Shown here one piece after another: positions 1 to 10,088 of a stretch of 64,000 nucleotides of DNA (within the stretch, counting starts at the first letter, position 1; each line of letters begins with the position of its first letter). The notes under the pieces were generated by a model, which saw nothing but the letters and a program-made list of their open reading frames with translations, searched no databases and was not told the DNA's origin. The stretch lies in contig CM043701.1 of NCBI GenBank assembly GCA_023935145.1, forward strand, positions 69,545,317 through 69,609,316. Direction: 5' to 3'. Both the position numbers and the translations under genes were made by a program. Origin of the DNA: Bretschneidera sinensis. Taxonomy: Eukaryota; Streptophyta; Magnoliopsida; Brassicales; Akaniaceae.

Positions 1-1194
1 CAGAGGGTTAAGACAAAATTATTGGTGGTGAGGGATGAAGAAGGATGTAGCTAAGCATATTTCCAGATGTTTGATTTGTCAACAGGTGAAGTCTGGGAAT
101 AGATATCCGGCAGGGTTGTTATAGCCTCTTCTAGTACTTGAATGGCCATGGGAGAATCTAAGTATAGATTTTGTTTATAGTTTTCCTCGTACTCAGAGAG
201 GTCATGTTGCTATATGGGTTAAAATGGATAGACTTTCTAAGTCTTCGCATTTCCTTCCTATTAAAACTATCTAGAGTCCTGAAAAGTTGGTTAACTTGTA
301 TGTAGTGGAAATTGTGAGATTACATAGAGTACCTTTAAGCAATGTGTCAGATAGGGATTCTTGATTCACTTCTAGATTTTGGAGGGGTTTTCAAAAAGCT
401 ATGGGTATGCAATTGCAGTTTATTACAACTTTTCATCCTCAAATTGATGGGCAGATTGAGAGAATCATCAGAATACTAGAATATATACTGAGGGCAAGTG
501 TATTGAGTTTTTCAGTGAGCTGGGATGCTTATTTACCTTTGATAGAGTTTTCATACAATAATCAGTATCAAACTAGTATTGGGATGGCACCATTTGAGGC
601 TTTATATGGTAGAAGGTGCAGAACTCCAGTATGTTGGGAATAAGTTTGAGAAAGAAAGGTATTTGGTCCATAAATGATATGTTTGACTACTGAGAGGATC
701 AAACTGGTTAGAAAGAACCTTATAACATCACAGAACATACAGAACAGATATGCAAATAATAGAAGATGGCCTCTTGAGTTTTAGGTTGGTGACTGGGTGT
801 TTTTGAAGATATCTTCGTGGAAGGGTGTATTTAGATTTAAAAAGAAAGGAAAGTTGAATCCGAGATTTGTGGGGCCGTATGAGGTATCTAAAAGAGTTGG
901 ACCAATAGCATACAGATTGGATTTGCCTCCAGAGTTAAAGCAATTACACAATGTGTTTCATGTTTCACTTTTGAGAAAGTGTTTACATGATGAATAGTAT
1001 TCAGAGTCAGGTTGTAAAACTTCAGGAATATTTTACTTTTATGCAAGTACCAGTCAAAATTTTAGGCAGAAAGAAACAAGTTTTGCATAATAAAGTTATT
1101 TATTTGGTTTAAGTATTATGGTAGAACCAAGATGTTGAAGAAATTACTTGGGAGCATAAGGCAAGAATGAAAAAAGAGTAACCCCCGGCTTTTT
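1..1194 (+). pseudogene. Chromovirus integrase and chromodomain, decayed
   Basis: Translation shows the end of the zinc-binding HHCC region (ISRCLICQQVK), then the catalytic core: SIDFVYSFPRTQRGH around the first Asp, NVSDRDS around the second, and a short piece with FHPQIDGQIERII containing the catalytic Glu. The GQIE and YGRRCRTPVCWE phrases are classic for plant gypsy integrases. The [11 protein letters not shown] and [11 protein letters not shown] segments follow, then a chromodomain-like tail (PVKILGRKKQV, VEEITWEHKARMKKE). Stops break it at about 121, 271, 361, 641 and 783, and the tail needs further frame changes. It joined cDNA to chromatin when intact; it cannot be functional now. 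Confidence 0.85.
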
Positions 1195-1233
1195 CATGAG
1201 TTAGGTAAGGAAATTTCGGGGACGAAATTTTTT

Positions 1234-1248
1234 AAAGTGGATGGAATT
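1234..1248 (+). promoter_or_regulatory. Element A polypurine tract (plus-strand primer)
   Basis: A purine-rich AAAGTGGATGGAAT run ends exactly where the LTR begins with TGTAATACC. It follows the phrase GGGGACGAAATTTTTT that commonly sits at the end of chromovirus pol. Confidence 0.65.
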
Positions 1249-3210
1249 GTAATACCTATGTTCTTAAAGTAAGGATAAAGAAGCCATTTGATAGATATTA
1301 CATGAAATTAAAATAATATATACATGAAAGATTTATTATTGATTTAAAAAAAAAAGTGAAGCGACACGGAAAGTTAATGACCATGTGAACTTTAGGTGTG
1401 AAGTTTTAATATAATAATAAAATAATAAATAATTGATTAAAATAATTTTAAAATAAAAAGAAGGGGCATGGAAAGTTCACGACCATTTGAACTTTAGGTG
1501 TGAAGTTTTAATGTAATAATTAAATAATAAATAATTGATTAAAATAATATTAAAAAAGAGTGAAGTGGCATAGAAAGTTCATGACCATGTGAACTTTAGG
1601 TGTGAAGTTGAAATATAATAATTAAATAATAAATAATTGAATAAAATATATATAAAAAAACAAAACATGCGTTAAATTCTCTAAAGCCATTAGAGATTTT
1701 AGGTCACACCACAATAGTTCTTCACTTGGTTTTTTTTTTTCTCTCTATTCTTCAAATCTATTTCTCCCTAGCAAAATTTTATACATAAATTTTTCCAATA
1801 ATTTAGATATTTTAGTTATTCGACTTTAATAGCAAGATTTCATCGTATTTGAGGCAAATTTTCAATAAGGCTCATAACTAAATAATTATATTGTTTGAAT
1901 TAAGTTATGAAATAGTAAGATTTATAAAAGTTTATGATTAGGTGTTGGTGATCAGCAATCTCAAGAAATTGCATAATGGAGCAAGAAAGGTAAAGAGGTG
2001 ATCTACAGGTAGCTTTAAGTGCTACGTGGTGAGTTAGATGTACTTTTAGTAATCGAGACCAATAAAAATATGAATTTATGATATTTTAATAAATGATTGA
2101 ATTATAATTATTTAATGATGTATATTCCGTTAAGTATGATAATTGATTGATTAGGGATTAAATAGTCTGTTGAATATTAATTATATAAGAATTTATATTT
2201 TTAAAATGATGGATTAATACAAAAATAATTTGAGAAGTTATATGAAATTTCTGAAAATATGATTGAAAAGAAAAATTGATAGGAGATAAAATGAGACAAT
2301 TTAATAAATATGATAATAATATTAATTTTTAGAAACAAATAGATAGTTAAATTGAATGTTTTGATGTATGCTTGCTTGCATGTTATTGCTCATATTAATA
2401 AAAAGGGAAGACCAGGAAGGCAGCTGGTCTGGCTGAAACCTGTCAACATGTTGAAAGACATTTCAAGATGATAATATGAAATGATCTGGTGAGAAAAAAA
2501 GAAAGTTAATTTAAATTCATGTATTATATTTGTTTTAAATATTTATTATTAATATATGAGATGCTAAAGAATAAGTTTTGATTATTAAATGATTGATAGA
2601 TATATAGAAAGGATGACATAATAAATAATTATATTATTGATTGTTTGTATGATATGAACTTTATGGAGATATTAAATTGATAAATTATACGAGATATATG
2701 TATTAAAAGATGATAGCCTAATAATTTATTTACTAAGAGAAATTGATAAATGATTGAATTAGAATGTGAGAAAATGTAGATAATTAATTATGCTGATTTA
2801 ATAATGAATGAATATAACTATAAGCATACAAAAATTCAGTACTTCTAGTAAATTTAATTGACTGAGTTTGTGAAGCTCACTCCACATTGTTAAATAATTT
2901 CAGGTAGCGGGCATGACAGATAAATTTTTGTGCTGAGATTCAGGCTAAGTTATTGTCTGTAAGTTTCGTGGTCCACATCTTCAAACTAATGGAAGAAGAA
3001 AAAAAAGTTGTAGATATTCATGCATCTTTAGTATGTTGTACATATTGTTTCAGATAGGATATTAATAATGTAATTCCTCTGTTGAGGGTTGATGTATATA
3101 TATTTTCTATTGATGTATGTTTTTATATTATTTCATATATGTGTCGTGCTGGGATTTCAAAACGTGACGACACCTTCTCGGGGGTGGTCAACCTGGGATG
3201 GGTTGTTACA
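1249..3210 (+). repeat. 3' LTR of element A
   Basis: The LTR starts TGTAATACC and ends GGTTGTTACA, so its termini form the inverted repeat TGTAA...TTACA. It is about 1.96 kb, long but normal for Tekay/Del chromoviruses. It contains three 102-bp tandem repeats near its start. The end region (ACGTGACGACACCTTC then GGGTGGTCAACC) resembles other Del-type LTR ends. The 5' partner is outside the window. Confidence 0.8.
1356..1661 (+). repeat. Three tandem copies of a 102-bp unit in LTR A
   Basis: Corresponding positions at 1358, 1460 and 1562 (GAAG..GGCA..GAAAGTT) are exactly 102 bp apart. Each unit contains an inverted repeat, clearest in copy 3: AAAGTTCA, spacer TGACCATG, then TGAACTTT. The rest of each unit is AT-rich. 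Tandem repeats in U3 often act as enhancers; that role is inference here. Confidence 0.85.
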
Positions 3211-3222
3211 GGGCGACACGTG

Positions 3223-3468
3223 AAGGTGGTGAAATCTGGTCTTATATTGTTGATCTCGAAAAGCTCTTTCTAATGGAATCGAGGGTGAACTTTTCTGACC
3301 ATCTATTGGCCCAATATCACAAAAAGTATCTGGAGGTAGAAAAAATAAATTAATGGATTTAGTGAATTACCCAATTTCCCGTCTATTTGTGTTGGAGAAA
3401 TTTGAATTCTTGAGGGCTTTGTGGTCCAAAAATGTTGAGGCCCAATGTTAACTTAAACATATAGTGGG
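3223..3468 (+). repeat. Diverged direct repeat, copy 1
   Basis: This aligns along its whole length with 3804-4050. Shared landmarks in order are GGTGAAATC.GGTC, GATCTCGA.GAGCTCTTTCTAA, GAATTTTGAATT-like text, TTTGGTCCA.AAA and CTTA.A..TATAGTGG. Element A ends 12 bp before it, so A probably inserted into a longer copy of this repeat. The repeat may derive from an older LTR; that is inference. Confidence 0.7.
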
Positions 3469-3803
3469 TATATATATAAATATATAGGATTGCTAACTTA
3501 CCCCATTGTAGTGTATAATATTGATTATACACTAAAACAACATTAAAAGTTTGCATTTACAAAAGAAAATCAAAAAATTAAAATGTTAGGAAAAAGCTCA
3601 CTCACGGTTACCGTAATCCGTCGAAGACTATGATCCACCCATACTGTTTTCAGTGGTAGTTCATTACCAAATTTTACAAATCGATCGAAAATCAAATTTT
3701 CCGTTCAGTGATGGTGTTACTTTCCTAGAAAGTACTAGATCTAAAAAAAATTCTCCTCAATTCATGGTAGGGTGGTTGGCGGCATTGAGTGTGGAGGCTT
3801 GGT

Positions 3804-4050
3804 CAAGGACGGTGAAATCGGGTCCTATATTATAGATCTCGATGAGCTCTTTCTAACGGTACCATGGTTGCACTTTTCGACCACCAATCGACCCACTATT
3901 GTTAAAAGTCTTTGGATGTTAAAAATATTAATAATCAATGACATGTCCAATTACCCTATTGCTCTTCTTTTTTTTTTAGAGAATTTTGAATTTTGGAAGC
4001 ATTTTGGTCCAGAAAAATTAAGACACAATGCTAACTTATACTTATAGTGG
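3804..4050 (+). repeat. Diverged direct repeat, copy 2
   Basis: Partner of 3223-3468, 247 against 246 bp, with many substitutions and few length changes. The intervening 335 bp are not repeated. Confidence 0.7.
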
Positions 4051-4407
4051 AATAACTTAGTAATCCTCATATAATTTTGTAAAAATACAAGCTGAGTTAT
4101 TTAGTTAATTATTTTTATATACATCAAAAGGACTCGACCAAAGCTCCTAAATAGAATCAACAATGACTTTAATTGAATCTTAAGATGGAGATGATCGACA
4201 AACAAAGTCGCAAAATTCTTTGCCCAATTACAAACTTTAACATTACAATAAGAATCCTATATACCCCTTATGAATCGCCTATCTCTCATTTTCTCTCAAT
4301 TTTAGTCCTTTTTTTTTTGGAAATATAATTATTCTAATTAGGCGTTCAAGATATTTTTAAAACCTTTATAGTTGGTTGGTTTGACACAGGGAATGTAGTG
4401 GGAATGA

Positions 4408-4422
4408 GGCTCTCATAGCAAT
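4408..4422 (-). promoter_or_regulatory. PBS-like sequence abutting the left LTR of B
   Basis: GGCTCTCATAGCAAT lies directly outside the left LTR and matches 13 of 15 bases of GGCTCTAATACCAAT, the real PBS region beside the right LTR, at the same spacing. A 3' LTR should have host DNA here. No gag-like sequence follows to the left. Confidence 0.5.
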
Positions 4423-5595
4423 TGTAGACTGAGGTTTCAACCCAAGAAGGGGGGTGAATTGGGTTTTTAAAAACTTTTGCTAATTAATCACAAGTTTATA
4501 AAAACAGATAAACTCACAAACATGTAAACAAGTAATATGTTATAAACAAAATAATTTAAGGAATAGAAGATTCAAACTCAGTTTATAGTGGTTCAGCAAT
4601 ATCGGATTTGTTCCGACCCTACGTCCACTCTCTTTAAGGAACCTCGTTGAAGCAATCCACTAAAACACTTAGTCATGCAACTTCACGGGTGTTGCACAAA
4701 CCTTACAAACAGTCCCTTTCTCTTGGAAACAAATCCCTTCCTCTCGGAAGCTAATCTTTTCCTTTCGGAAGCTAATCTCTTCCTTTCAGAAGCTAATCCC
4801 TTTACAATAAATGAGTTACTGTAAAGTAAATGGTAGAGATACAGCAATGAAAGCTTATACAACTGATTAATATCTCTCTTTCAAGTTAAAGCTTGATGAA
4901 TGGCTCAACAATAAATATTTCAAAGCTTTTTGTGTATTAATGAGTAAAAACTTGATTGAATGTGTAATCTCCTCTATTAAAATGCTCAATAGAGTGGATT
5001 TATATAGTCTTGTATTGATATGGCCATTTTGTACTGACTTGGAATGTTTTGGTACATTTTGTGCTGAATTCTCGCATCTCAACTGTCATTGTTTTGAATT
5101 ACCAGTCGACTGGGTCTTAGTACTAGTCGACTGGGTCAGGTGAAAAGTCTCACCTTTAAGGCTTTGAAGAGTACCAGTCAACTGGGGACAGTCTATCCAA
5201 AACATCAGTCGATTAGTATGAAGCATCCAGTCGAGTAGGGACACACTGTCCAAAACACCAGTCTTCTGGTGTAAGTACCCAGTCGATTGGGTTGCCCTTC
5301 AACCCAGTTTTTCTTTCTTTGAAATGTTTTTAACTTTTAAACGTTAGTTTTTAAAATGATTTTTCAAAAGGATCCATTAGACAAGCTTGTTACCTGACCA
5401 GTGAGATTTACAACTTGATTCAATACCTTGTACCTATACTAGATCTTCTATCTTGACTTGGTGTTTGATTCGGGTTGAGTTTTTGCACCTTGATCTTTGG
5501 CTGAATGCTTTTATCGCTTAATACACTTAGATAGAACTATTAGTGGAATTTAGAGTTGTGTTTTATCATCATTAAAATATAGATGAGGGTCAACA
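4423..5595 (-). repeat. 3' LTR of element B (left LTR)
   Basis: The + strand reads TGTAGACTGAGG at the left and GGGTCAACA at the right. It aligns throughout with 18985-20158. A minus-strand TATATAA lies at 5000-5006 with the palindrome block upstream at 5102-5292. Compared with the right copy it lost about 21 bp between two ACCAGT repeats near 5173, a slippage-type deletion. Confidence 0.92.
5102..5292 (-). promoter_or_regulatory. CCAGTCGACTGG palindrome cluster in U3 of left LTR B
   Basis: Perfect 12-bp palindrome CCAGTCGACTGG at 5102-5113, followed by degenerate copies (CTAGTCGACTGG, CCAGTCAACTGG, CCAGTCTTCTGG, CCAGTCGATTGG). On the minus strand the cluster is about 95 bp upstream of the TATA box. 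Many differences from the right LTR change CG to CA or TG, as expected from methylated CpG decay. Confidence 0.75.
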
Positions 5596-5609
5596 ATCTC
5601 CCCCTTTTT
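5596..5609 (-). promoter_or_regulatory. Polypurine tract of element B
   Basis: On the minus strand AAAAAGGGGGAGAT ends exactly at the start of the 3' LTR. Similar GGGGGAG tracts at 5851-5860 and 5798-5809 lie further inside. Confidence 0.88.
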
Positions 5610-6134
5610 GATGATGACAAAACTAATGAGAGAAAACAGTTTTAAAAACTAAGTATTGGATTTTTTGAAAAAATTAGGCTGAGTTTCCTCTATTTTTTGA
5701 ATAAAACAAACCTATAAATAGATCAAGAACAGTTTATATGCAACCCAACCAATCAATTCAACATATAAAATCATGTACCAAGTTCATTGGAGCAATGCTC
5801 CCCCTAAGTCTATGCACTATTTTGAGTTTACAGTTAGTTTTCTCATATTTCTCCCCCGTTTTGACAATAGCAGAAAAAAGAGGTAGCAAACCAAAAAATA
5901 AGCTATAAAGATAACATAGACATGAAGAGCATGCATAAAAAAACATGTACACAAAATTTTGGCATCATTTGGAGTTGGAAAGCCTTCCTGAGAAGAACCG
6001 AAAGTTTCCATACATGCAGAAGCAGTTTAAAGCATTTATCTGAATACATAAAGATTTAAAGCAAGTAATCTTATTGTGCAAATGTAAAATAAGTATATGA
6101 ACCAAGTCTAATCATAAAACATAAGCATATATAA
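5610..6134 (-). other. 3' non-coding region of B, part next to the PPT
   Basis: No coding sequence is recognised. Two additional G-rich tracts resemble the PPT: AACGGGGGAGAAA (5849-5861) and CTTAGGGGGAGC (5798-5809), both minus strand. The region continues on the other side of element D at about 11736-11880. AAGCATATA occurs just left of D and again at about 11748, possibly marking the original insertion site. Confidence 0.6.
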
Positions 6135-7554
6135 TGAGAGTCATAAAATGCATCTTAACAGTACTTCCTTGTTAGCATTTTGGGGTTGATCTAGGGTTGA
6201 ATTACTCATTTATACCTTAACAACTCTAAAGTGTCATTCTTGGATCATTGATCTATTTTGATGCATTTTTAGGTACTTTAAGTTCAAAAGAGATGGAAAA
6301 GCTATCATTTCTTGAAGTACAATGACTCGATGAACACAGGAGTAAAGGTTCACAAGCACTTGGAACAGAGTTTCACTAAATTGCCAGAATTGCCCGTACA
6401 GATCAATCATGTTTGAAGATTAAACTGTATTGAGAAAAGAAGAACTAGGAGATGAGCCATATATGCTTAGAAAGATCCAAAAGTCTATTTTCTAGATAAT
6501 TTTATGGCTCATAAAAATAATTTTTCTAGAGAAAGTTATGACAGTTTTAGTAGACAAAGGTTAGGCCTCCAGAACAGCATCTGCCCAACGCCACACCTTG
6601 GACTGCCCAGCGTCGCACCGTCCAGAACACCACCAATCTAGAACAAAGGCAGCGCCTAGGTGTGGGTGAGGCTGAGGTACGATGCCAGCCCGGTCCCTTG
6701 ACCTAATTAGGGCATTTTTGAAGACATTTTCCAGCCCAAAATGCCCCTAAACCTTATGGGCTATAAATAGAACCTTAAGGGTTTGCAGCCACCATTGAAT
6801 TGAACCATTCTTCCAAGTCTCTTAAGGCTGGAAATCAAGAGGAGAGCTCCACATTCTTCATCAACCTTGAGCCCCATGGCCAACTAATCTTCAAGCAAGG
6901 CAAAAGGATGAATCCCTAGGCGTAGTTGTTCTCATTTTCCATTCTTGATTCGGTTGTAAGGATTTATTGTTGAATATTGTTTATGATTTACTCTTTGATT
7001 AAGTAAGAATTAGAGACTTTACTCTTAATTCGGTGATTGCATCTTCCTCCTCCACATAAGTTTAGTCAAGCTTTTCTTATATCAAGTTGTTTAGATGTGA
7101 TTGATTTCGGTAAATTTATCTTATAGATTGTCCATTACTGCGGTATTGTTATTGAGATATATTTTCGTTTCTTGATAATCTATGAGATAGATCATGTGTG
7201 CTTGAATCGAAACTAAAGAGTGATTTGTAGCAATTACATTAGGGTTTATAAATGTGCTTGATTGAATATTTGTTGATTGCTTGTTTGGGATGTGAAACTT
7301 GCAATTGAGATAAAAACAATTGAATCGAGAGTGGAACAAGGCAACGAACCTAGGAAGGATTCCTGGAACCTTGTTGTTTCGTTTATATTCTAAATTACAA
7401 TTCTCTCACGTTATTCCATTATCAAAACTCATATTCTTTCATTTAATCGTTATTGTTCGTGTCAAGGTTACAATTTCTCTTGTAGTACGCGTTTCCTCGT
7501 GGGATCGACACCTCATCTATACACAATAATTGTGTGATAGATTGAGCGTAATCA
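6135..7554 (+). repeat. 5' LTR of element D
   Basis: It starts TGAGAGTCATAAAATG, matching the E right LTR, which begins TGATGAGAGTCATAAAATG at 56757. It ends GCGTAATCA just before AATTT and the PBS. TATAAATA is at 6772-6779, preceded by a GC-rich block at about 6568-6705 in otherwise AT-rich sequence. Confidence 0.85.
6772..6779 (+). promoter_or_regulatory. TATA box of LTR D
   Basis: TATAAATA follows a GC-rich block with repeated CCCA.CG and CCAGAAC phrases about 70 bp upstream. The transcript would cover gag. Confidence 0.6.
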
Positions 7555-7559
7555 AATTT

Positions 7560-7576
7560 TGGCGCCATTGCTAGGG
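7560..7576 (+). promoter_or_regulatory. PBS of element D (tRNA-Asp type)
   Basis: TGGCGCCATTGCTAGGG differs at few positions from TGGCGCCGTTGCCGGGG, the complement of the 3' end of plant tRNA-Asp. It starts 5 bases after the LTR. Confidence 0.85.
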
Positions 7577-7859
7577 AAACACGCCTAACTTAAGGAAGAT
7601 TGTCAACTTTGAGACAAAGACGGTAATATTGTTCTTTTCCCTTTGTTTTGATTTTCTAATTTTCTTTTCTAATTTTCTTTTATTTATTTTATTTCCCCTC
7701 TAACTCACTTGGTGTATGCTTAAACCGAGAGATTTGTGAGGTAGATTCATTAGAGGACCCAAAATAGAGTTACCCTCTCCTTCCACGTCCATTAGCAAAA
7801 CCTCGCCTAGATCAAACCATAGTGCACCCCCAAACGAGAATTTAAAGGGATTTGTTAAC

Positions 7860-10088
7860 ATGGCCGACAATCATAATGAAAATGTTGCTAGGACACTTAA
7901 AGACTACTTGCACCCTAGCCGAACGACCACACCATCTTGTATCATGTTCCCCTTATTGTTCCACAACCTGAGTTTAAGCCAGGCATGATACAATTGCTAG
8001 CAACCTTCCATGGGTTTGAGAATGAAAACTCCTATGTCCACATTAGGGAATTTGAGGAAGTTGTAGCAACCTTTCAAAATAGGGCTGATATGGTAAACAC
8101 CGTCAAACTTCGTTTTTTCCCTTTTTCACTTAAGGAAAAGGCAAAGGTTTGGCTTTACTCGTTAAGGCCTAGGTCTATAGGTAGTTGGGATGAGATGGCT
8201 CAAGCCTTCTTCCAAAAGCATTTCCCAACCCATAAGACCAAATGCCATGGAAAGTACTAGGAGAAATCAGCCTGCTGGAATTTATAAACTTAAGGAAGAG
8301 GATAGCCTTAAAGCCCGTTTAGAGGCCCTAACAAAGGAAATTGAAACCTTAAAAACCAAGGATGCTAGAGCCCCTGAACCAGTTGCTAGGGTATAGTCCC
8401 ATGAACCCTGTTTTATGTGTAATGGGGTAGATCATGTGCCTAGGGATTGTCCAACCTATTTTGAGATGAAAGGAGAGTGTAATGTTTTAAGTACACCCTT
8501 TGGGAAACCATACTCACCCAACTCTAACACCTACAATCTCGGTTGGAACAATCACCCTAATTTCAGTTGAAAATCTGATGTACAACCTCCTACCCACTCT
8601 AGTACCCAATGGAGATATGATATACAACCTGATCCCTACTCTAGTACCCATTAGAGACCGAAAGCAACATCATCTAATGCACCTCAAAAATTTTTACCTT
8701 TGGAAGATATGTTTAAATCATTTTTGCAGGTACATGCTAAGAGTATGGAAAAGCAGGGCAAAATAAATCAACGGTTGCTAGAGGAGTAAAAAGGGATCAA
8801 AGGGGAGCAAAAGGAGATAAAAAGCCAACTCACCAAGTTGACTAGTTTCTTGACAATTCAAGAGTAAGGTCAGTTCCCTTTGCAGCCGCAACAAAATCCA
8901 AGGGGACAACATATGGCACAAACCTCTGATCTAAAAAATCACAATATTAAACAGGTTAATGCCATAATCACCCGTAGTGGTAAGAAAATTGATGGACCCA
9001 CTCTACCATCACATTTAATTCCTAATACCGTGAGCAACAAGGATAAAGCCCCTAAGGAACAAGAGGTCCATGATGATTATTCTCCACCAGTGCCTTTCCC
9101 TCAAGCTCTCCTTAAACCTAAGGAGAGAAATTCAGTACTAAAAGGTGAGATTCTTGAACAACTTCAGCATGTTAAGATTAACCTCCCTCTTCTTCATGTT
9201 ATAAAATAGATTCCTACCTATTCTAAATTCATCAAGGATCTATACACACTCAAGAGAAGGCACAATGTTAAGAAGACTGAATTCTTAACGGAGCAAGCAA
9301 GTGCGGTAATTGATAGCATGACACCGCCCAAATATAAAGATCCAAGCTGTCCAATGGTGGCTTGCCAAATTGGAAACAAATCTTGTGGCCAAGCATTGCT
9401 AGTTTTGGGAGCTAGTGTGAACCTCCTACCATACTCTATGTACTTGCAACTCAGTTTAGGTGAGATTAAACCAACCTCCGTGGTACTTCAATTAGGGGAT
9501 AGATCGGTAAGAAAACCAATAGGTATTGTAGAAGATGTTTCGTTGCAAATTGATAATTTCTATTATCCTGTTGACTTTTTGGTTTTAGATACTATTTCTA
9601 TGGTGAATATAGAGTCCAAAATTCTTTTGATACTTGGAAGACCATTCCTTGCCACCGTCAATGCCATCATTAATTGTAGGAATGGCCTAATGACATTATC
9701 ATTTGGAAATAGGACTTTAGAGGTAAATGTTTTCCGAATCTCAAGGCAACCACATGAAGATGATGAGTGTTTCGACACTTATATGATTGATAAGCTTAAT
9801 TCAGAGGATGAGCACATTAAAGATAATTCTAACTCTTTGGAATTCCTTCCTAACAATTTTGGGTTCAATGATTCTTTAATTTATCCCCATGCTGTTAATG
9901 TTATTGATATTTGTGATAAGTCACAGGGATTTATTAAGAAATCTTGGCAACAATGCTTTGAGGAGTTGCTTGAGAGAAGTCACTTGGGTGTGGGAATCAA
10001 ATACCCTACTGCTGATAGTAAATGGGAAACATCAAGAACACTTGAGCCACATGTGGTGGACTTTAAATGTTCTTTGCCAAAAGACTAG
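7860..10088 (+). pseudogene. Gag-protease of element D, broken, active-site Asp lost
   Basis: The gag capsid part shows TPSCIMF, PGMIQLL, HIREFEEVVATF and WLYSLRPRSIGSW. A deletion of nearly 300 bp relative to E joins HKTK to the ESTRRNQ linker near 8245 and shifts the frame. A zinc knuckle CFMCNGVDHVPRDC follows (about 8404-8446), then VNAIITRSGKK, the LPLLHVIK motif and an aspartic protease. The catalytic DLGAS of relatives is VLGAS here: GTT for GAT at 9402-9404. The protein ends with the tail LEPHVVDFKCSLPKD and a stop. Stops at about 8394 and 9207 and further shifts make it non-functional. No RT follows. Confidence 0.88.

Larger units (their letters stand above)
1..3210 (+). mobile_element. 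Element A: 3' part of a chromodomain Ty3/gypsy element
   Basis: The window opens inside the integrase of a Ty3/gypsy element, which continues through a chromodomain-like tail, a purine-rich tract and a complete 3' LTR. The order IN, chromodomain, 3' LTR and the phrase FHVSLLRKC after the integrase are typical of plant chromoviruses; the tail most resembles the Tekay/Del lineage. Gag, protease, RT, RNase H and the 5' LTR lie left of the window, so the target duplication cannot be read. The coding part is broken by many stops. The insertion lies beside copy 1 of a direct repeat that starts at 3223. Confidence 0.85.
3211..4422. other. Unclassified DNA between elements A and B
   Basis: No convincing gene is present. 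The stretch holds a diverged direct repeat (3223-3468 and 3804-4050), a perfect 11-bp inverted repeat (TAGTGTATAAT / ATTATACACTA, 3509-3534), and AT-rich filler from 4051 to 4407. A sequence resembling a primer binding site touches the left LTR of element B (4408-4422). Short open frames here are not conserved between the two repeat copies. Confidence 0.6.

Noticed and set aside
5102..5292. CRISPR-like array from repeated CCAGTCGACTGG
   Set aside because: Spacing is irregular, motifs are short and degenerate, and the context is a plant LTR.
5758..6011. Two overlapping minus-strand frames of 64 codons
   Set aside because: Located in the 3' non-coding region of B, low-complexity hydrophobic text, no similarity and different frames over the same DNA.
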